A stretch of DNA of 64,000 nucleotides from Solobacterium sp. (GTDB taxonomy: Bacteria > Bacillota_I > Bacilli_A > Erysipelotrichales > Erysipelotrichaceae). The position numbers and the translations under genes were made by a program. The notes below the pieces were generated by a model. That model ran no database searches and had not been told where the DNA came from. It was given only the letters and a program-made list of their open reading frames with translations. Of this stretch, positions 34,364-42,691 are shown one piece after another (the first letter of the stretch is position 1; the number at the start of each line of letters is the position of its first letter). Location of the stretch: NCBI GenBank assembly GCA_017430925.1, contig JAFRMA010000011.1, positions 1 through 64,000 of the forward strand. Direction: 5' to 3'.

Positions 34364-35179
34364 TTAGTCTACGAGTTTTCCGTCAATCGGCAGCCAGTCC
34401 AGAATTCTCCGGATCCACGGATCCCAGAAATCAAAGTTATGCGCACCAGGACCTTCTTCCCAAGTCAAATCCAGACCTGCTTCCAACGCAAAGTCACGGA
34501 AAGAAATATTCTGTTCATAGGTAAAGTCTTCCGTACCGCAGCACTGGAAGAACTTCGGCAGTTCCACACCTTCATCCATCCTTTTCTTTAACAATACTTT
34601 CAGATCACTGAATTCCGGATCAAAGTATTCTTTTTCAAGGCCATACGCAAACGCACGCCACTGGTTGGAACGGGAACTAACTCCCGCAGGAGAACTGCTC
34701 CCTCTGGACTCCAGACCACCGGAAAGACTTGCGGCAGCCGCATATCTGTCCGGATAACGAAGCGCAAGTTTATAAGAACCTCCGCCGCCCATGGACAAAC
34801 CAGCGATGAACTTGTTTTCACGCTTGGAAGAAATCGGGAAGATCGCTTCCATAGCCTTGGGCAGTTCCTCTGCCACATAGCGGGAATACGCAGCCCCGAA
34901 CGGACTATTCTCATAGAAACTGTTGTATCCGTCAGGCATGACGACGGCGATATTCTTTAACTGCGCGTAAGATTCAATACGGGAGAACCTCTGCCAGTCC
35001 GATTCATCCGCGGAAAAACCATGTAACAAATACAGTACTCTGTACTTCTCACCCGGCTGGGGATAGTGAATATCTGCCCCGAAGAAATCATTGTTGGAAT
35101 CTGGAAGCGGAATCACCACATTGACATTTACGCTCCGATACAACTCTTGCGAGAATATTTTACACTGAAACAAACCCAT
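34364..35179 (-). CDS. Esterase of the S-formylglutathione-hydrolase / EstA family
   Basis: The 271-residue protein has VLYLLHGFSADESDW (oxyanion loop), nucleophile elbow GLSMGGGGS, and a C-terminal GPGAHNFDFWDPW with the catalytic His. This is the CE1-like esterase D group, which includes tributyrin esterases and acetyl-xylan esterases. No signal peptide, so cytoplasmic. Situated between the ABC permease and the zinc dehydrogenase, it may remove acetyl groups from imported sugar. GAGGTAATACA precedes the ATG. Confidence 0.83.
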   Translation of the reverse strand: MGLFQCKIFSQELYRSVNVNVVIPLPDSNNDFFGADIHYPQPGEKYRVLYLLHGFSADESDWQRFSRIESYAQLKNIAVVMPDGYNSFYENSPFGAAYSRYVAEELPKAMEAIFPISSKRENKFIAGLSMGGGGSYKLALRYPDRYAAAASLSGGLESRGSSSPAGVSSRSNQWRAFAYGLEKEYFDPEFSDLKVLLKKRMDEGVELPKFFQCCGTEDFTYEQNISFRDFALEAGLDLTWEEGPGAHNFDFWDPWIRRILDWLPIDGKLVD

Positions 35180-35192
35180 TGTATTACCTCAT

Positions 35193-36185
35193 TTACGCAC
35201 TTTCTTTTGCGGCACTGCGGATCACATGACTTCTTCTGCTCGTCTGAATGACTGTACGATAAGAGTCAAGACCTACAGAAACAAGCAGGATACTACCCTT
35301 GACAATATACTGATAATACTCAGAAATACCGGCAACGTTCATACCGTTGGAGATGACACCCATGATCAGGACACCACCCAGCATCTTGAAGACATTACCA
35401 CGGCCTCCGTTCGAGGAGATACCACCGATAATACATGCGGACAGGATCTCGATATAGATATCTGTACCGACATTAGGAATACCACTGTTCAGACGGCTCA
35501 TCAGCACAACACCACCAAGAGAGATGAACAGAGAACCTACGATAAACGAAGAAATCTGTATCTTCTTTACCGGAATACCGGAAAGACGGGCAGCTTCCTT
35601 GTTGGAACCAACCGCAAACAACATTCTTCCGTAACTGGTTTTATTCAGAATAAAGTTGCCCACAAACAGAATAAAGATAAACAGGAGAACACAGTAGGGA
35701 ATTGTTTTTGCGATACTTCCCTGACCGATGACCTTAGCCAGTTCAGGAATGTTATAGATGATATAACCATCCGTAATCAGATAGGCTATACCTCTGGCAA
35801 CGTTTTGTGTACCCAGGGTAGCGATCAGCGGCGGCATACCTGTATACGCAACCGCCATACCGTTTAACGTACCTACAGTTAACGCTGTAACTACGATTGC
35901 AATCAGGAATGAAGGAATGACCGGCCAGCCATGGTTAACCATCAGTGTGGCACAAATCATGCCTGCTACAGCTGTCTGGGAACCTGTAGAAAGGTCAATA
36001 CCGCCTCCGATCAGGATGATCGCAAGACCAACAGCACAGATACCGTTAACCGATACCTGACGAAGAACGGTAATCATATTCTTCAAAGTCATGAAATTCG
36101 GACTCAGGATCGTGAAGAATATCATCAAACAGATGAGGACGACCCATGTCGCGTTAGCAGACACTATTCTTTTTACTTTTTCCAT
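35193..36185 (-). CDS. ABC sugar transporter permease (RbsC-type)
   Basis: The 330-residue protein has about 9-10 membrane segments and the RbsC/XylH-family hallmarks GGGIDLSTGSQTAVAGM (about 60-76) and GGRGNVFKMLGGVLIMGVISNG near residue 265. It builds the membrane channel of a ribose/xylose-type ABC importer with the ATPase upstream and the binding protein at 38812. TAAGGAGATAAACGT precedes the ATG, 12 bases past the ATPase stop. Confidence 0.92.
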   Translation of the reverse strand: MEKVKRIVSANATWVVLICLMIFFTILSPNFMTLKNMITVLRQVSVNGICAVGLAIILIGGGIDLSTGSQTAVAGMICATLMVNHGWPVIPSFLIAIVVTALTVGTLNGMAVAYTGMPPLIATLGTQNVARGIAYLITDGYIIYNIPELAKVIGQGSIAKTIPYCVLLFIFILFVGNFILNKTSYGRMLFAVGSNKEAARLSGIPVKKIQISSFIVGSLFISLGGVVLMSRLNSGIPNVGTDIYIEILSACIIGGISSNGGRGNVFKMLGGVLIMGVISNGMNVAGISEYYQYIVKGSILLVSVGLDSYRTVIQTSRRSHVIRSAAKESA

Positions 36186-36197
36186 ACGTTTATCTCC

Positions 36198-37685
36198 TTA
36201 TAAGGATTCTCCGGAAGCCAGGGTCAAGATTGCTTCCTGTGAGAACTGCTCTTTATTCAGCACACCGGTCTGACGACCTTCAAACAACACCACAATACGA
36301 TCAGACATACCGATCATTTCATCCATTTCCGAAGAAATCATAATGATGGACATCCCCTGCATACACAAGTTATTCATCAAGTTATAGATCTCCTGCTTGG
36401 CACCTACGTCAATACCTCTGGTAGGTTCATCAAAGATCAGAATATCCGCTGAAGACGCCAGCCATTTCGCCAATACAACTTTCTGCTGATTACCGCCGGA
36501 TAACGTACCTGCCAGCTGTTCCGCAGAATAACAGGCAATCTTCAGATCCTCTTTCTGTTTCTCTACGATTTCCTTTTCCTTACGGAAATTCATCAGGAAT
36601 GCGTGTGATACCGTACTCAGATTCGGAAGCGATATGTTCTGCGATATCGGCAGAGATAGCAGGACACCTTCTCTTTTCCGGTCTTCAGGCAATAATACGA
36701 TGCCGTGCTGCACAGCTTCCTTCGGACTGTGGAAGAATACCTTTTTGCCATGGAGATATACTTCTCCGCTTCCTCCGAGATCTGCCCCGTAAAGGATACG
36801 CATGATCTCTGTTCTGCCGGCGCCGACAAGTCCCGCAAGTCCGAGGATCTCCCCGCGATGTAATTCAAAGTTAATATCACGTACACCGTTACCGGACAGA
36901 TTCTTCACCTCAAGGACAACTTCACCGATGGTCTTATCGCAGGTAGGGAATGCTTCCGACATATCACGTCCGACCATGTCCGCAATGATTCTCGCACGAT
37001 CTACTTCATTAATTCCGTATGTGGAAATCAGCTGTCCGTCACGCATGATTGCTACACGGTCACAGAGATCAAAGATCTCATTCATCCGGTGAGAGATAAA
37101 GATGATCGTCATCCCTCTCTCTTTGAGATTTCTCATGATCCGGAAAAGAATTGTACACTCGTGTTCGGTCAGCGGTGCTGTAGGCTCATCCATGATCAGT
37201 ATCTTGGTCTGTTTTGCCAGGTTCTTGGCAATCTCCACCAGCTGCATATATGCTACAGACAGTTCTTCTACCGGCTTGGTAACATCGATATCGATCTCCA
37301 GCTCTTCAAAGATCTTCTTCGCATCCTCAATACATTTCTTCTTATCATATAACCCGTTTTTCATCGGTAATCTTCCGACAAATACATTCTCCGCGACACT
37401 TAGTGTATTCATCAGGTTAAACTCCTGATAAACAACAGAGATACCAAGATCGGAAGACTGTTTCGGAGTCATATGGTCATATTCTTTGCCCTCAAGAACT
37501 ATCGTCCCCTCTGAAGGCAGAATTGAGCCTGAAAGTGTCTTGATCAGTGTTGATTTACCCGCTCCGTTCTCACCAACCAGTGCCAACGTCTCTCCTTCAT
37601 ATACATCAAGAGAAACATTGTTCAAGGCCAGTACACCCGGATACTGCTTGGATATGTTTTTCAATGATAATATTACTGAACTCAC
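36198..37685 (-). CDS. ABC sugar transporter ATPase (RbsA/XylG-type, two ATPase domains)
   Basis: Using GTG 37685 (preceded by AGAAGGAGTGATAAA), the protein has 495 residues, close to RbsA (501). It holds two nucleotide-binding domains: the first with GENGAGKSTLIKTLSG, VEELSVAYMQLVEIA and ILIMDEPTAPLTEHE; the second with GLVGAGRTEIMR, LSGGNQQKVVLAKWLA and LIFDEPTRGIDVGAK. The second Walker A lacks the Lys, as is normal for this family. It powers sugar import with the neighbouring permease and binding protein. The frame is open to 37760 without a credible start. Confidence 0.93.
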   Translation of the reverse strand: MSSVILSLKNISKQYPGVLALNNVSLDVYEGETLALVGENGAGKSTLIKTLSGSILPSEGTIVLEGKEYDHMTPKQSSDLGISVVYQEFNLMNTLSVAENVFVGRLPMKNGLYDKKKCIEDAKKIFEELEIDIDVTKPVEELSVAYMQLVEIAKNLAKQTKILIMDEPTAPLTEHECTILFRIMRNLKERGMTIIFISHRMNEIFDLCDRVAIMRDGQLISTYGINEVDRARIIADMVGRDMSEAFPTCDKTIGEVVLEVKNLSGNGVRDINFELHRGEILGLAGLVGAGRTEIMRILYGADLGGSGEVYLHGKKVFFHSPKEAVQHGIVLLPEDRKREGVLLSLPISQNISLPNLSTVSHAFLMNFRKEKEIVEKQKEDLKIACYSAEQLAGTLSGGNQQKVVLAKWLASSADILIFDEPTRGIDVGAKQEIYNLMNNLCMQGMSIIMISSEMDEMIGMSDRIVVLFEGRQTGVLNKEQFSQEAILTLASGESL

Positions 37686-37718
37686 TTTATCACTCCTTCT
37701 ATCCTGCTGTTTTAAGTA

Positions 37719-37749
37719 AAGCCCGGAACTTGTTTCGTATTCCGGGCTT
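37719..37749 (-). promoter_or_regulatory. Stem-loop between the binding-protein and ATPase genes
   Basis: AAGCCCGGAA and TTCCGGGCTT form a perfect 10-base stem with an 11-base loop. On the minus strand only a weak T-rich stretch (CTTTACTTAAAA) follows, so it is likely leaky. It may set the high ratio of binding protein to transporter by partial termination or by protecting the upstream mRNA. Confidence 0.7.
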
Positions 37750-37798
37750 ATACTGAACATAGTTATTATCTAAATATCTGATTCAGTCCGTATGTCAA

Positions 37799-38812
37799 TT
37801 AGTCAAGCAGCCAGTTTTCTGCGTCTTCCTGCCAGACCATCACCGGTTCAAAGTAATGCTTGATCAGAGTAGGGTCTGCCTTCTGTTCAGCTGTATACTC
37901 ACGTCCGTTTTCTACGTATTCAACAGCACGTTCGATGACATTCAGCAGTTCCTCACCACAGTTTGTGCTTACAGAACCCTTCAGAATATCTTTGTTCATC
38001 ATAGCCTTGATTTCTTCCTGAGAAGCATCGAATCCGAACAGAGCACCATCCCAGTTCGCACCTTTCAGAGCTTCATAGGCACCTGTATCAGAGCCACCGT
38101 TCCACATTACGCATACATTCATGTCAGGCAGACCGGAGAGCAGGTCTTCCGCAGCCTTCATACCACCTTCAGCGTTACCCGGCTGAGTTTCAACCTGGAG
38201 CTTAACGCCGCCATTCTTGATGTTTTCATTGATACCGTCAACGATACCCATAGCACGATACTTGAATGTTTCGTTGGATTCACGGTTACCTACACCAACA
38301 ATTGCTTCACCTTCTACGTTTTCATCACACCATTCAGCAACAATTTTACCAAGGAAGTAACCAGCATCGTAGTTGTCCAGTGTCAGGCAGAATGTATCTT
38401 TGTCTGCATAGATTTCAGAGTCATACTCAATAACACAGATTCCTGCATCCAGCATTTCATCCAGTTTGGAAGCGAAAGCATCCGGAGCCTGGTTAACCTG
38501 GAACAGAACAATGTCGCATTCAGAGTTAATGAAGTTTTCAAGAATATTTACAGCAGAGTCAGCTGTCAGGGTAATTCCGTTGTAATCCCAGCCATTCTTG
38601 TCTGCGGCTTCCTGAATCATTCTGGAAGCATCAACGAAGATCGCATTGGTTGTCCAGCTGGAAACAGCTACACCAATTTTGACTGGTTTTGTCGGTTCAG
38701 CGGCCTCAGTTGTCTGTGCAGGAGCGCTGGACTGAGCCGGTGTACTGGAGCTGCAAGCATTCAGTGAGAGAATCATGGAGATTGCAGCGAGAGCCTGTAA
38801 TACTTTTTTCAT
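37799..38812 (-). CDS. Sugar-binding lipoprotein of the ABC importer (RbsB-type)
   Basis: The 337-residue protein starts MKKVLQALAAISMILSLNAC, a lipoprotein signal with the lipobox LNAC and Cys20 as the lipidation site, followed by a Ser/Thr/Pro/Ala linker and a periplasmic-binding-protein fold of the ribose/galactose class (VKIGVAVSSWTTNAIF, SECDIVLFQVNQAPDAF, GFDASQEEIKAMM). It is tethered outside the membrane and delivers the sugar to the RbsC-like permease. ATG 38812 has AAGGAGAAAGAAAG upstream; the longer frame to 38878 is rejected. First gene of the 8-gene operon. Confidence 0.93.
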   Translation of the reverse strand: MKKVLQALAAISMILSLNACSSSTPAQSSAPAQTTEAAEPTKPVKIGVAVSSWTTNAIFVDASRMIQEAADKNGWDYNGITLTADSAVNILENFINSECDIVLFQVNQAPDAFASKLDEMLDAGICVIEYDSEIYADKDTFCLTLDNYDAGYFLGKIVAEWCDENVEGEAIVGVGNRESNETFKYRAMGIVDGINENIKNGGVKLQVETQPGNAEGGMKAAEDLLSGLPDMNVCVMWNGGSDTGAYEALKGANWDGALFGFDASQEEIKAMMNKDILKGSVSTNCGEELLNVIERAVEYVENGREYTAEQKADPTLIKHYFEPVMVWQEDAENWLLD

Positions 38813-38872
38813 CTTTCTTTCTCCTTTTTCAGTATGGCCAAACAAACAAATCAATTTCGGCAAGATTTCGCT

Positions 38873-38948
38873 AACCACTTTATTAATCAGTTTATTTAAC
38901 TGCTTTAAAAGTAACCCCTTTCACAACCATTGTCAACCACTTTGTTAA
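38873..38948 (-). promoter_or_regulatory. Promoter and putative ROK operators of the sugar operon
   Basis: Two copies of AACCACTTT(A/G)TTAA (38873-38886 and 38935-38948) lie 62 bases apart, about six helical turns, on either side of a promoter. On the minus strand TTGACA (38936-38931) is a perfect -35; the -10 (TACTTT, 17 bases on) is weak. Between them and the start is a CAGTT-TATTT-AACTG inverted repeat (38888-38902). Such AT-rich motifs with TTTATTTAA resemble ROK/XylR operators. Which element is bound is inference. Confidence 0.5.
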
Positions 38949-38969
38949 ATTAATTTTTTAACAAGTCTT

Positions 38970-39000
38970 AAAAAGTCTGTCCCTTCTTCAGAGACAGACT
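38970..39000 (-). terminator. Terminator of the ROK regulator gene
   Basis: AGTCTGTC and GACAGACT pair around an 11-base loop; on the minus strand TTTTTAAG follows. It lies 30 bases after the stop at 39030. Confidence 0.82.
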
Positions 39001-39029
39001 CTTTCTTCTATTATTTATCCCATGATTCC

Positions 39030-40154
39030 TCAGGACAGCGACACGATAAACTGTTCAATAAAGTACCGCGCAGCCCCAACTCCCGCAGCTTCCAGGTCAT
39101 ACTGCCCAATCAGCACTTTTGTCTTGCTCTCCATATACAGATGATCAAGTTTCTGCAAACGTTTCTCCAGATCCGGCAGATATGGCTTCAGATGTGTGCC
39201 AAGATATCCGCCCAGGACAACATCACTGTTGTGCATCATCCGGACATTGTAGACAAGCAGTGCCAAATCATCCAGGAAACGATCAAAGAACTTCCGGCAT
39301 TCAGAATCTCCCGCTTCCAGCTTGGTAAAGAAATTCCAGTACGGCCCATCACAGACCTCTTCCAGGCGATCAGAGGAAAGGTAACACCACGCATGACCTT
39401 TACCGCCGCAGTAACAAATCTTGTCATCTCCGGGATGAATACACATATGCCCGAATTCCCCCGCAAAGGAATCCACACCATGCCAGATATCTCCGTTCTC
39501 CACGATTGCGCCGCCGACTGTACGGCTTAACATCAGGTAGACAAAGTCTCTTTCTTCCTGGTTGGCATAACACTCAGACATACAGGAAGCCGTACCATCA
39601 TTTAAATAGATATAAGGGAACTTATCTGTCAGCGGGTAGATCATGATCTTACGCTGATTATCCAGCATATGACTGCTGAAGGATGTCTGGTCCGCATTGA
39701 TCAAGCCCTGTACGGAAATTCCTGCGCCGACAATCGTCTGCGGATCCACACCACTTCTGCGGACAAAGTCCTCACGATATCTCTCTACATCCTGAATATA
39801 CTCACGGTCATCGGAGAATTGCTTACTGATTCTCTCTGACGCGACGATTTCACCGCAGATATTTACAATGACATAGATCTGGTGACTTTGTGAGATCTCG
39901 ATACCGCAGGCATGAACCGAATCCTTGATCACGCGGTATATTGCGGCACGTCTTCCGCCGCTGGATGCTTGCACACCGGCATTCTCTACCAGCCCCTGCT
40001 GCACAAGTTCATCCACGATCAAACCCACGGTCGGAATACTCAGCTTCAGATCCGCAGCGATCTGTGGTTTGGTAACATCTTCATTCATTAACAGATACCG
40101 CAGGATACTCTTTTTATTTATCTTTCTTACTTCTGAAGTGTTGATTTTAGCCAT
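39030..40154 (-). CDS. ROK-family transcriptional regulator (XylR/NagC-type)
   Basis: The 374-residue protein has an N-terminal winged helix (KKSILRYLLMNEDVTKPQIA then LSIPTVGLIVDELVQQG) followed by a ROK sugar-kinase-like domain with GAGISVQGLI, TASCMSECYANQEERDFVYL and GAIVENGDIWHG. The zinc motif is GEFGHMCIHPGDDKICYCGGKG, with CxCGxxGC-like cysteines partly changed. It probably represses the sugar operon just downstream, with the imported sugar as inducer. ATG 40154 follows GAAGAGGGGTTCTT. Confidence 0.88.
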   Translation of the reverse strand: MAKINTSEVRKINKKSILRYLLMNEDVTKPQIAADLKLSIPTVGLIVDELVQQGLVENAGVQASSGGRRAAIYRVIKDSVHACGIEISQSHQIYVIVNICGEIVASERISKQFSDDREYIQDVERYREDFVRRSGVDPQTIVGAGISVQGLINADQTSFSSHMLDNQRKIMIYPLTDKFPYIYLNDGTASCMSECYANQEERDFVYLMLSRTVGGAIVENGDIWHGVDSFAGEFGHMCIHPGDDKICYCGGKGHAWCYLSSDRLEEVCDGPYWNFFTKLEAGDSECRKFFDRFLDDLALLVYNVRMMHNSDVVLGGYLGTHLKPYLPDLEKRLQKLDHLYMESKTKVLIGQYDLEAAGVGAARYFIEQFIVSLS

Positions 40155-40244
40155 AAGAACCCCTCTTCGAGGATAATATAGCATATATTTTCAAAAAGTG
40201 GGCACAATTTAACTAAGTCTTTATTAAATACTCTTATTTATGGA

Positions 40245-40273
40245 AAAGGCATACATTTTTCCTGTATGCCTTT
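40245..40273 (-). terminator. Terminator of the 54-residue membrane protein gene
   Basis: AAAGGCATAC and GTATGCCTTT form a perfect 10-base stem; on the minus strand TTTCCATAAAT follows. It lies 12 bases past the small gene's stop. Confidence 0.8.
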
Positions 40274-40284
40274 AGTTTCAACAA

Positions 40285-40449
40285 TCAGAATATAGTATTA
40301 TTCCAGGTATACCTGGCCAGCACCAGCGCAACGAAGACCATACATACAGCATAGATGGAAAATCCATCTCTGATCATACTTATGACATTCATTACCAACA
40401 ATGCGGCACTGAAAACCAACAATAATATTTTATATACTGTTTTCATCAT
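40285..40449 (-). CDS. Small membrane protein, 54 residues
   Basis: This short frame starts MMKTVYKILLLVFSAALLVM and continues NVISMIRDGFSIYAVCMVFV then ALVLARYTWNNTIF before the TGA at 40285. Two hydrophobic helices (about 6-24 and 32-45) are separated by a polar loop (MIRDG), with positive residues near the ends, as in two-span membrane peptides. A terminator follows at once. The ribosome-binding site is weak (AAGAACAG). It sits between the GNAT gene (40519) and the ROK gene (starts 40154). Function unknown; it could be a toxin-like or stress peptide, but nothing demonstrates this. Confidence 0.6.
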   Translation of the reverse strand: MMKTVYKILLLVFSAALLVMNVISMIRDGFSIYAVCMVFVALVLARYTWNNTIF

Positions 40450-40518
40450 CTGTTCTTATTATCTACTATACCATAACTGAGTGTATGACGCAGATAAACA
40501 GAATCATCCCGGTAATTG

Positions 40519-40968
40519 TCAATTCTCTGAAGTCTTACAAGTATACAACTCTTCTGCTGTTTTCTGAAATCCCGCAGACATAAACATTCTCTGACTCTGT
40601 GTATTGAAGGAGTATATCTTCGCCTTAACTTCTTTTATTCCTTTTTCCCTTGCCAGCTTGAGCATATCCGCAACACATCTGCGTCCGATATGACGATTCT
40701 GGTACTCTTTACAGATAACGATACAGATCTCGTCATTATCCCGCAAGGTGACATCTCCCACCAGCTCTCCGCGGTACTCGATGTAGTAACACTCCCCGTG
40801 TGTACTCAGATACATATACATACGATTCAGGGAATCCAGATCATACGCATGATCGATATTATCTACCTGTTTACACAACTCCGGGTCTTGGTACCACGCA
40901 AGGGTAACTTCCGGGTTCGGATAGTATGGAATCAGCACAATATCCTGATCTACGATTCTTTTCTCCAT
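40519..40968 (-). CDS. GNAT-family acetyltransferase
   Basis: The 149-residue protein has ECYYIEYRGELVGDVTLRDN and IVICKEYQNRHIGRRCVADM, the latter with the acetyl-CoA loop Q-N-R-H-I-G-R-R, and ends SFNTQSQRMFMSAGFQKT. This is a RimJ/RimL-like or aminoglycoside-type GNAT; the substrate is unknown. ATG 40968 was chosen because GAAAGGATTTCC is upstream; an earlier frame start at 40992 lacks a site. It follows the 131-residue protein gene at 33 bases. Confidence 0.82.
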   Translation of the reverse strand: MEKRIVDQDIVLIPYYPNPEVTLAWYQDPELCKQVDNIDHAYDLDSLNRMYMYLSTHGECYYIEYRGELVGDVTLRDNDEICIVICKEYQNRHIGRRCVADMLKLAREKGIKEVKAKIYSFNTQSQRMFMSAGFQKTAEELYTCKTSEN

Positions 40969-41001
40969 GGAAATCCTTTCAACTTCCGGCACAGAAAAGA
41001 A

Positions 41002-41397
41002 CTAGCTTTTCTGTTTCCGTTTTTCCCGTCTCTGTTCACGGTTATTCTTTTCCGATTCGAACACTTCTACCGCCGCATCTGTCAGCTCGTCCGGCCAGGT
41101 TTTTCCGGCTTTCATCACCCTTGCCCAGGGACATAACCTCTCGTAATCATCGTCAAAAACAATGGTATAGGGAGGTCCGCAGCGGTCATCCACCGCCATA
41201 TACAGATGTCTGCCGTCATACATGATCGTACCCGCGTCTCCCTCAGACATTTCTTCGTCCAGCCGGTCATAGATCTCTTTTGTGAGTTCAAACAGATGAT
41301 ACGCCTGTATACCGCCGTATTCTCCGAAATACCTTCCGGTACTTACATCGAAACACGCTTTCCAGCCGGATCCTGTTTTAAATATCCTGTCAGTCAT
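41002..41397 (-). CDS. Unknown protein of 131 residues
   Basis: From ATG 41397 the protein starts MTDRIFKTGSGWKACFDVST and holds YGGIQAYHLFELTKEIYDRL, then TIMYDGRHLYMAVDDRCGPP, with a Lys/Arg/Glu-rich tail ending REQRREKRKQKS. I do not recognise the family. ATG 41397 is 4 bases past the stop of the membrane protein gene and suggests coupling. The ribosome-binding site is weak. A longer frame to 41436 would overlap the neighbour. Confidence 0.6.
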   Translation of the reverse strand: MTDRIFKTGSGWKACFDVSTGRYFGEYGGIQAYHLFELTKEIYDRLDEEMSEGDAGTIMYDGRHLYMAVDDRCGPPYTIVFDDDYERLCPWARVMKAGKTWPDELTDAAVEVFESEKNNREQRREKRKQKS

Positions 41398-41401
41398 CTG
41401 C

Positions 41402-41731
41402 CTAAAATATTCTTTTGTTGTACTTAAACATGGCATACGTCATGAGTGCGAGACCACAGATCAACCCAGCCACAAGCGCAACCGACCCTGCCTTTTCCAG
41501 TACAGGGAGATCCATCATCTCTGCCGCAAGCCGGGAACACGCTTTAAGAATCAGGGAACACCCGACAATGATCGTCCCAAGTCCGACCATTCTGCCAAAG
41601 GGAATGCGGTCTTCTTCGGATACTCTTTGACGGTGATACCAGTGCAAAGAGGAAATATTCCCCTTCATATTCATCACACCGAGGACGATGAGAACAATCC
41701 CGATCAAAACGGGAAACACGAAATCTTCCAT
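41402..41731 (-). CDS. Membrane protein, DUF3784-like
   Basis: The 109-residue protein begins MEDFVFPVLIGIVLIVLGVM, then has a cytosolic segment with WYHRQRVSEEDRIPFGRMVG and two further membrane helices (LGTIIVGCSLILKAC and VALVAGLICGLALMTY). The pattern of a first helix, a WYHRQRVSEED loop and two helices is like DUF3784. Function unknown. ACGGAGGTACAGGAT precedes the ATG. It is encoded between the nucleoside hydrolase pair and the 131-residue protein on the same strand. Confidence 0.7.
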   Translation of the reverse strand: MEDFVFPVLIGIVLIVLGVMNMKGNISSLHWYHRQRVSEEDRIPFGRMVGLGTIIVGCSLILKACSRLAAEMMDLPVLEKAGSVALVAGLICGLALMTYAMFKYNKRIF

Positions 41732-41761
41732 ATCCTGTACCTCCGTAACAATGCGTTTGTA

Positions 41762-42691
41762 TTACTTCAGCAGCTCTTTTACACGTTTCATTACCGCATC
41801 CGCATCACCCCTGAGGATCACTGTGGTATTCCTCAGCGGCAGTTTACCCTCATACACATAGATATCACTTACGGTCTTACCAAAGGCAGGACCGGAACGT
41901 GTCTCGACATTGACTCCTGCTTTCTTTCCTTCAAAAAGTTCAGGATACTGCAGATACAGTACCGGACAGGAATCGTGCAGGAAGATCACTTCTCCATAAC
42001 CCTTACGGACATGTAAGCGCAGGATCGTCGCATTGGATACCCGGATCATTTCACTCCAGGGTTTACCGTATGAACCGATTTCATCCAGATCTTTCTGTGT
42101 CATTTTCATCTGATGGGTAATATCCAGTCCGAACATGGTTACGGGAATACCGGACTTGAATACACACTGAGCCGCATGAGGATCGGTATAAATGTTGAAT
42201 TCCGCTGCCGGTGTACTGTTTCCGGCAATGATCGCGCCGCCCATGATCAGAATGTCTTTGACCAAAGACGAAAACTTCGGGTACTTGATGATCGTATTGG
42301 CAATGTTGGTCAGCGGACCTACCGCAACTACTCTTAATTCATGAGGATACCTGCAAGCGGCTTCATACAAAGCGTCCCAGGCATGTCTGGTTTCTTCCGG
42401 CGCCTCGGATTCCGGCAGGATATACCCTCCCAAACCATCGCCGCCATGCGCATCTGAGGCAGTTCTCAGCGGAATGATCCACGGCTTCTCCGCTCCGGGA
42501 TAAACCGGGATATCTCCTCTTCCTGCCAGTGCCAGGACATTGCGCACATTCCGGAAAGTCTTGTACAGTTCCGCATTACCGCAGACCGCGGAAGCCCCGG
42601 CCAGTTCCACAGTATCCAGCTTTGTCGCAAGGATCAGCGCCATTGCGTCATCAATACCGGCATCACTATCGATCCATACAGGCTGTCTCAT
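41762..42691 (-). CDS. Nucleoside hydrolase (IunH type), second of a pair
   Basis: The 309-residue protein has the DxDxGxDD calcium-binding signature as DSDAGIDDAMAL at residues 8-19, a PL-NIANTII segment, GGAIIAGNSTPAAEFNIYTD with the Asn-Asp ligand region, and the VTMFGLDITHQ active-site segment. It hydrolyses ribonucleosides to base and ribose; substrate preference is not readable. The first 4 bases overlap the stop of the upstream hydrolase (ATGA). Confidence 0.9.
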   Translation of the reverse strand: MRQPVWIDSDAGIDDAMALILATKLDTVELAGASAVCGNAELYKTFRNVRNVLALAGRGDIPVYPGAEKPWIIPLRTASDAHGGDGLGGYILPESEAPEETRHAWDALYEAACRYPHELRVVAVGPLTNIANTIIKYPKFSSLVKDILIMGGAIIAGNSTPAAEFNIYTDPHAAQCVFKSGIPVTMFGLDITHQMKMTQKDLDEIGSYGKPWSEMIRVSNATILRLHVRKGYGEVIFLHDSCPVLYLQYPELFEGKKAGVNVETRSGPAFGKTVSDIYVYEGKLPLRNTTVILRGDADAVMKRVKELLK

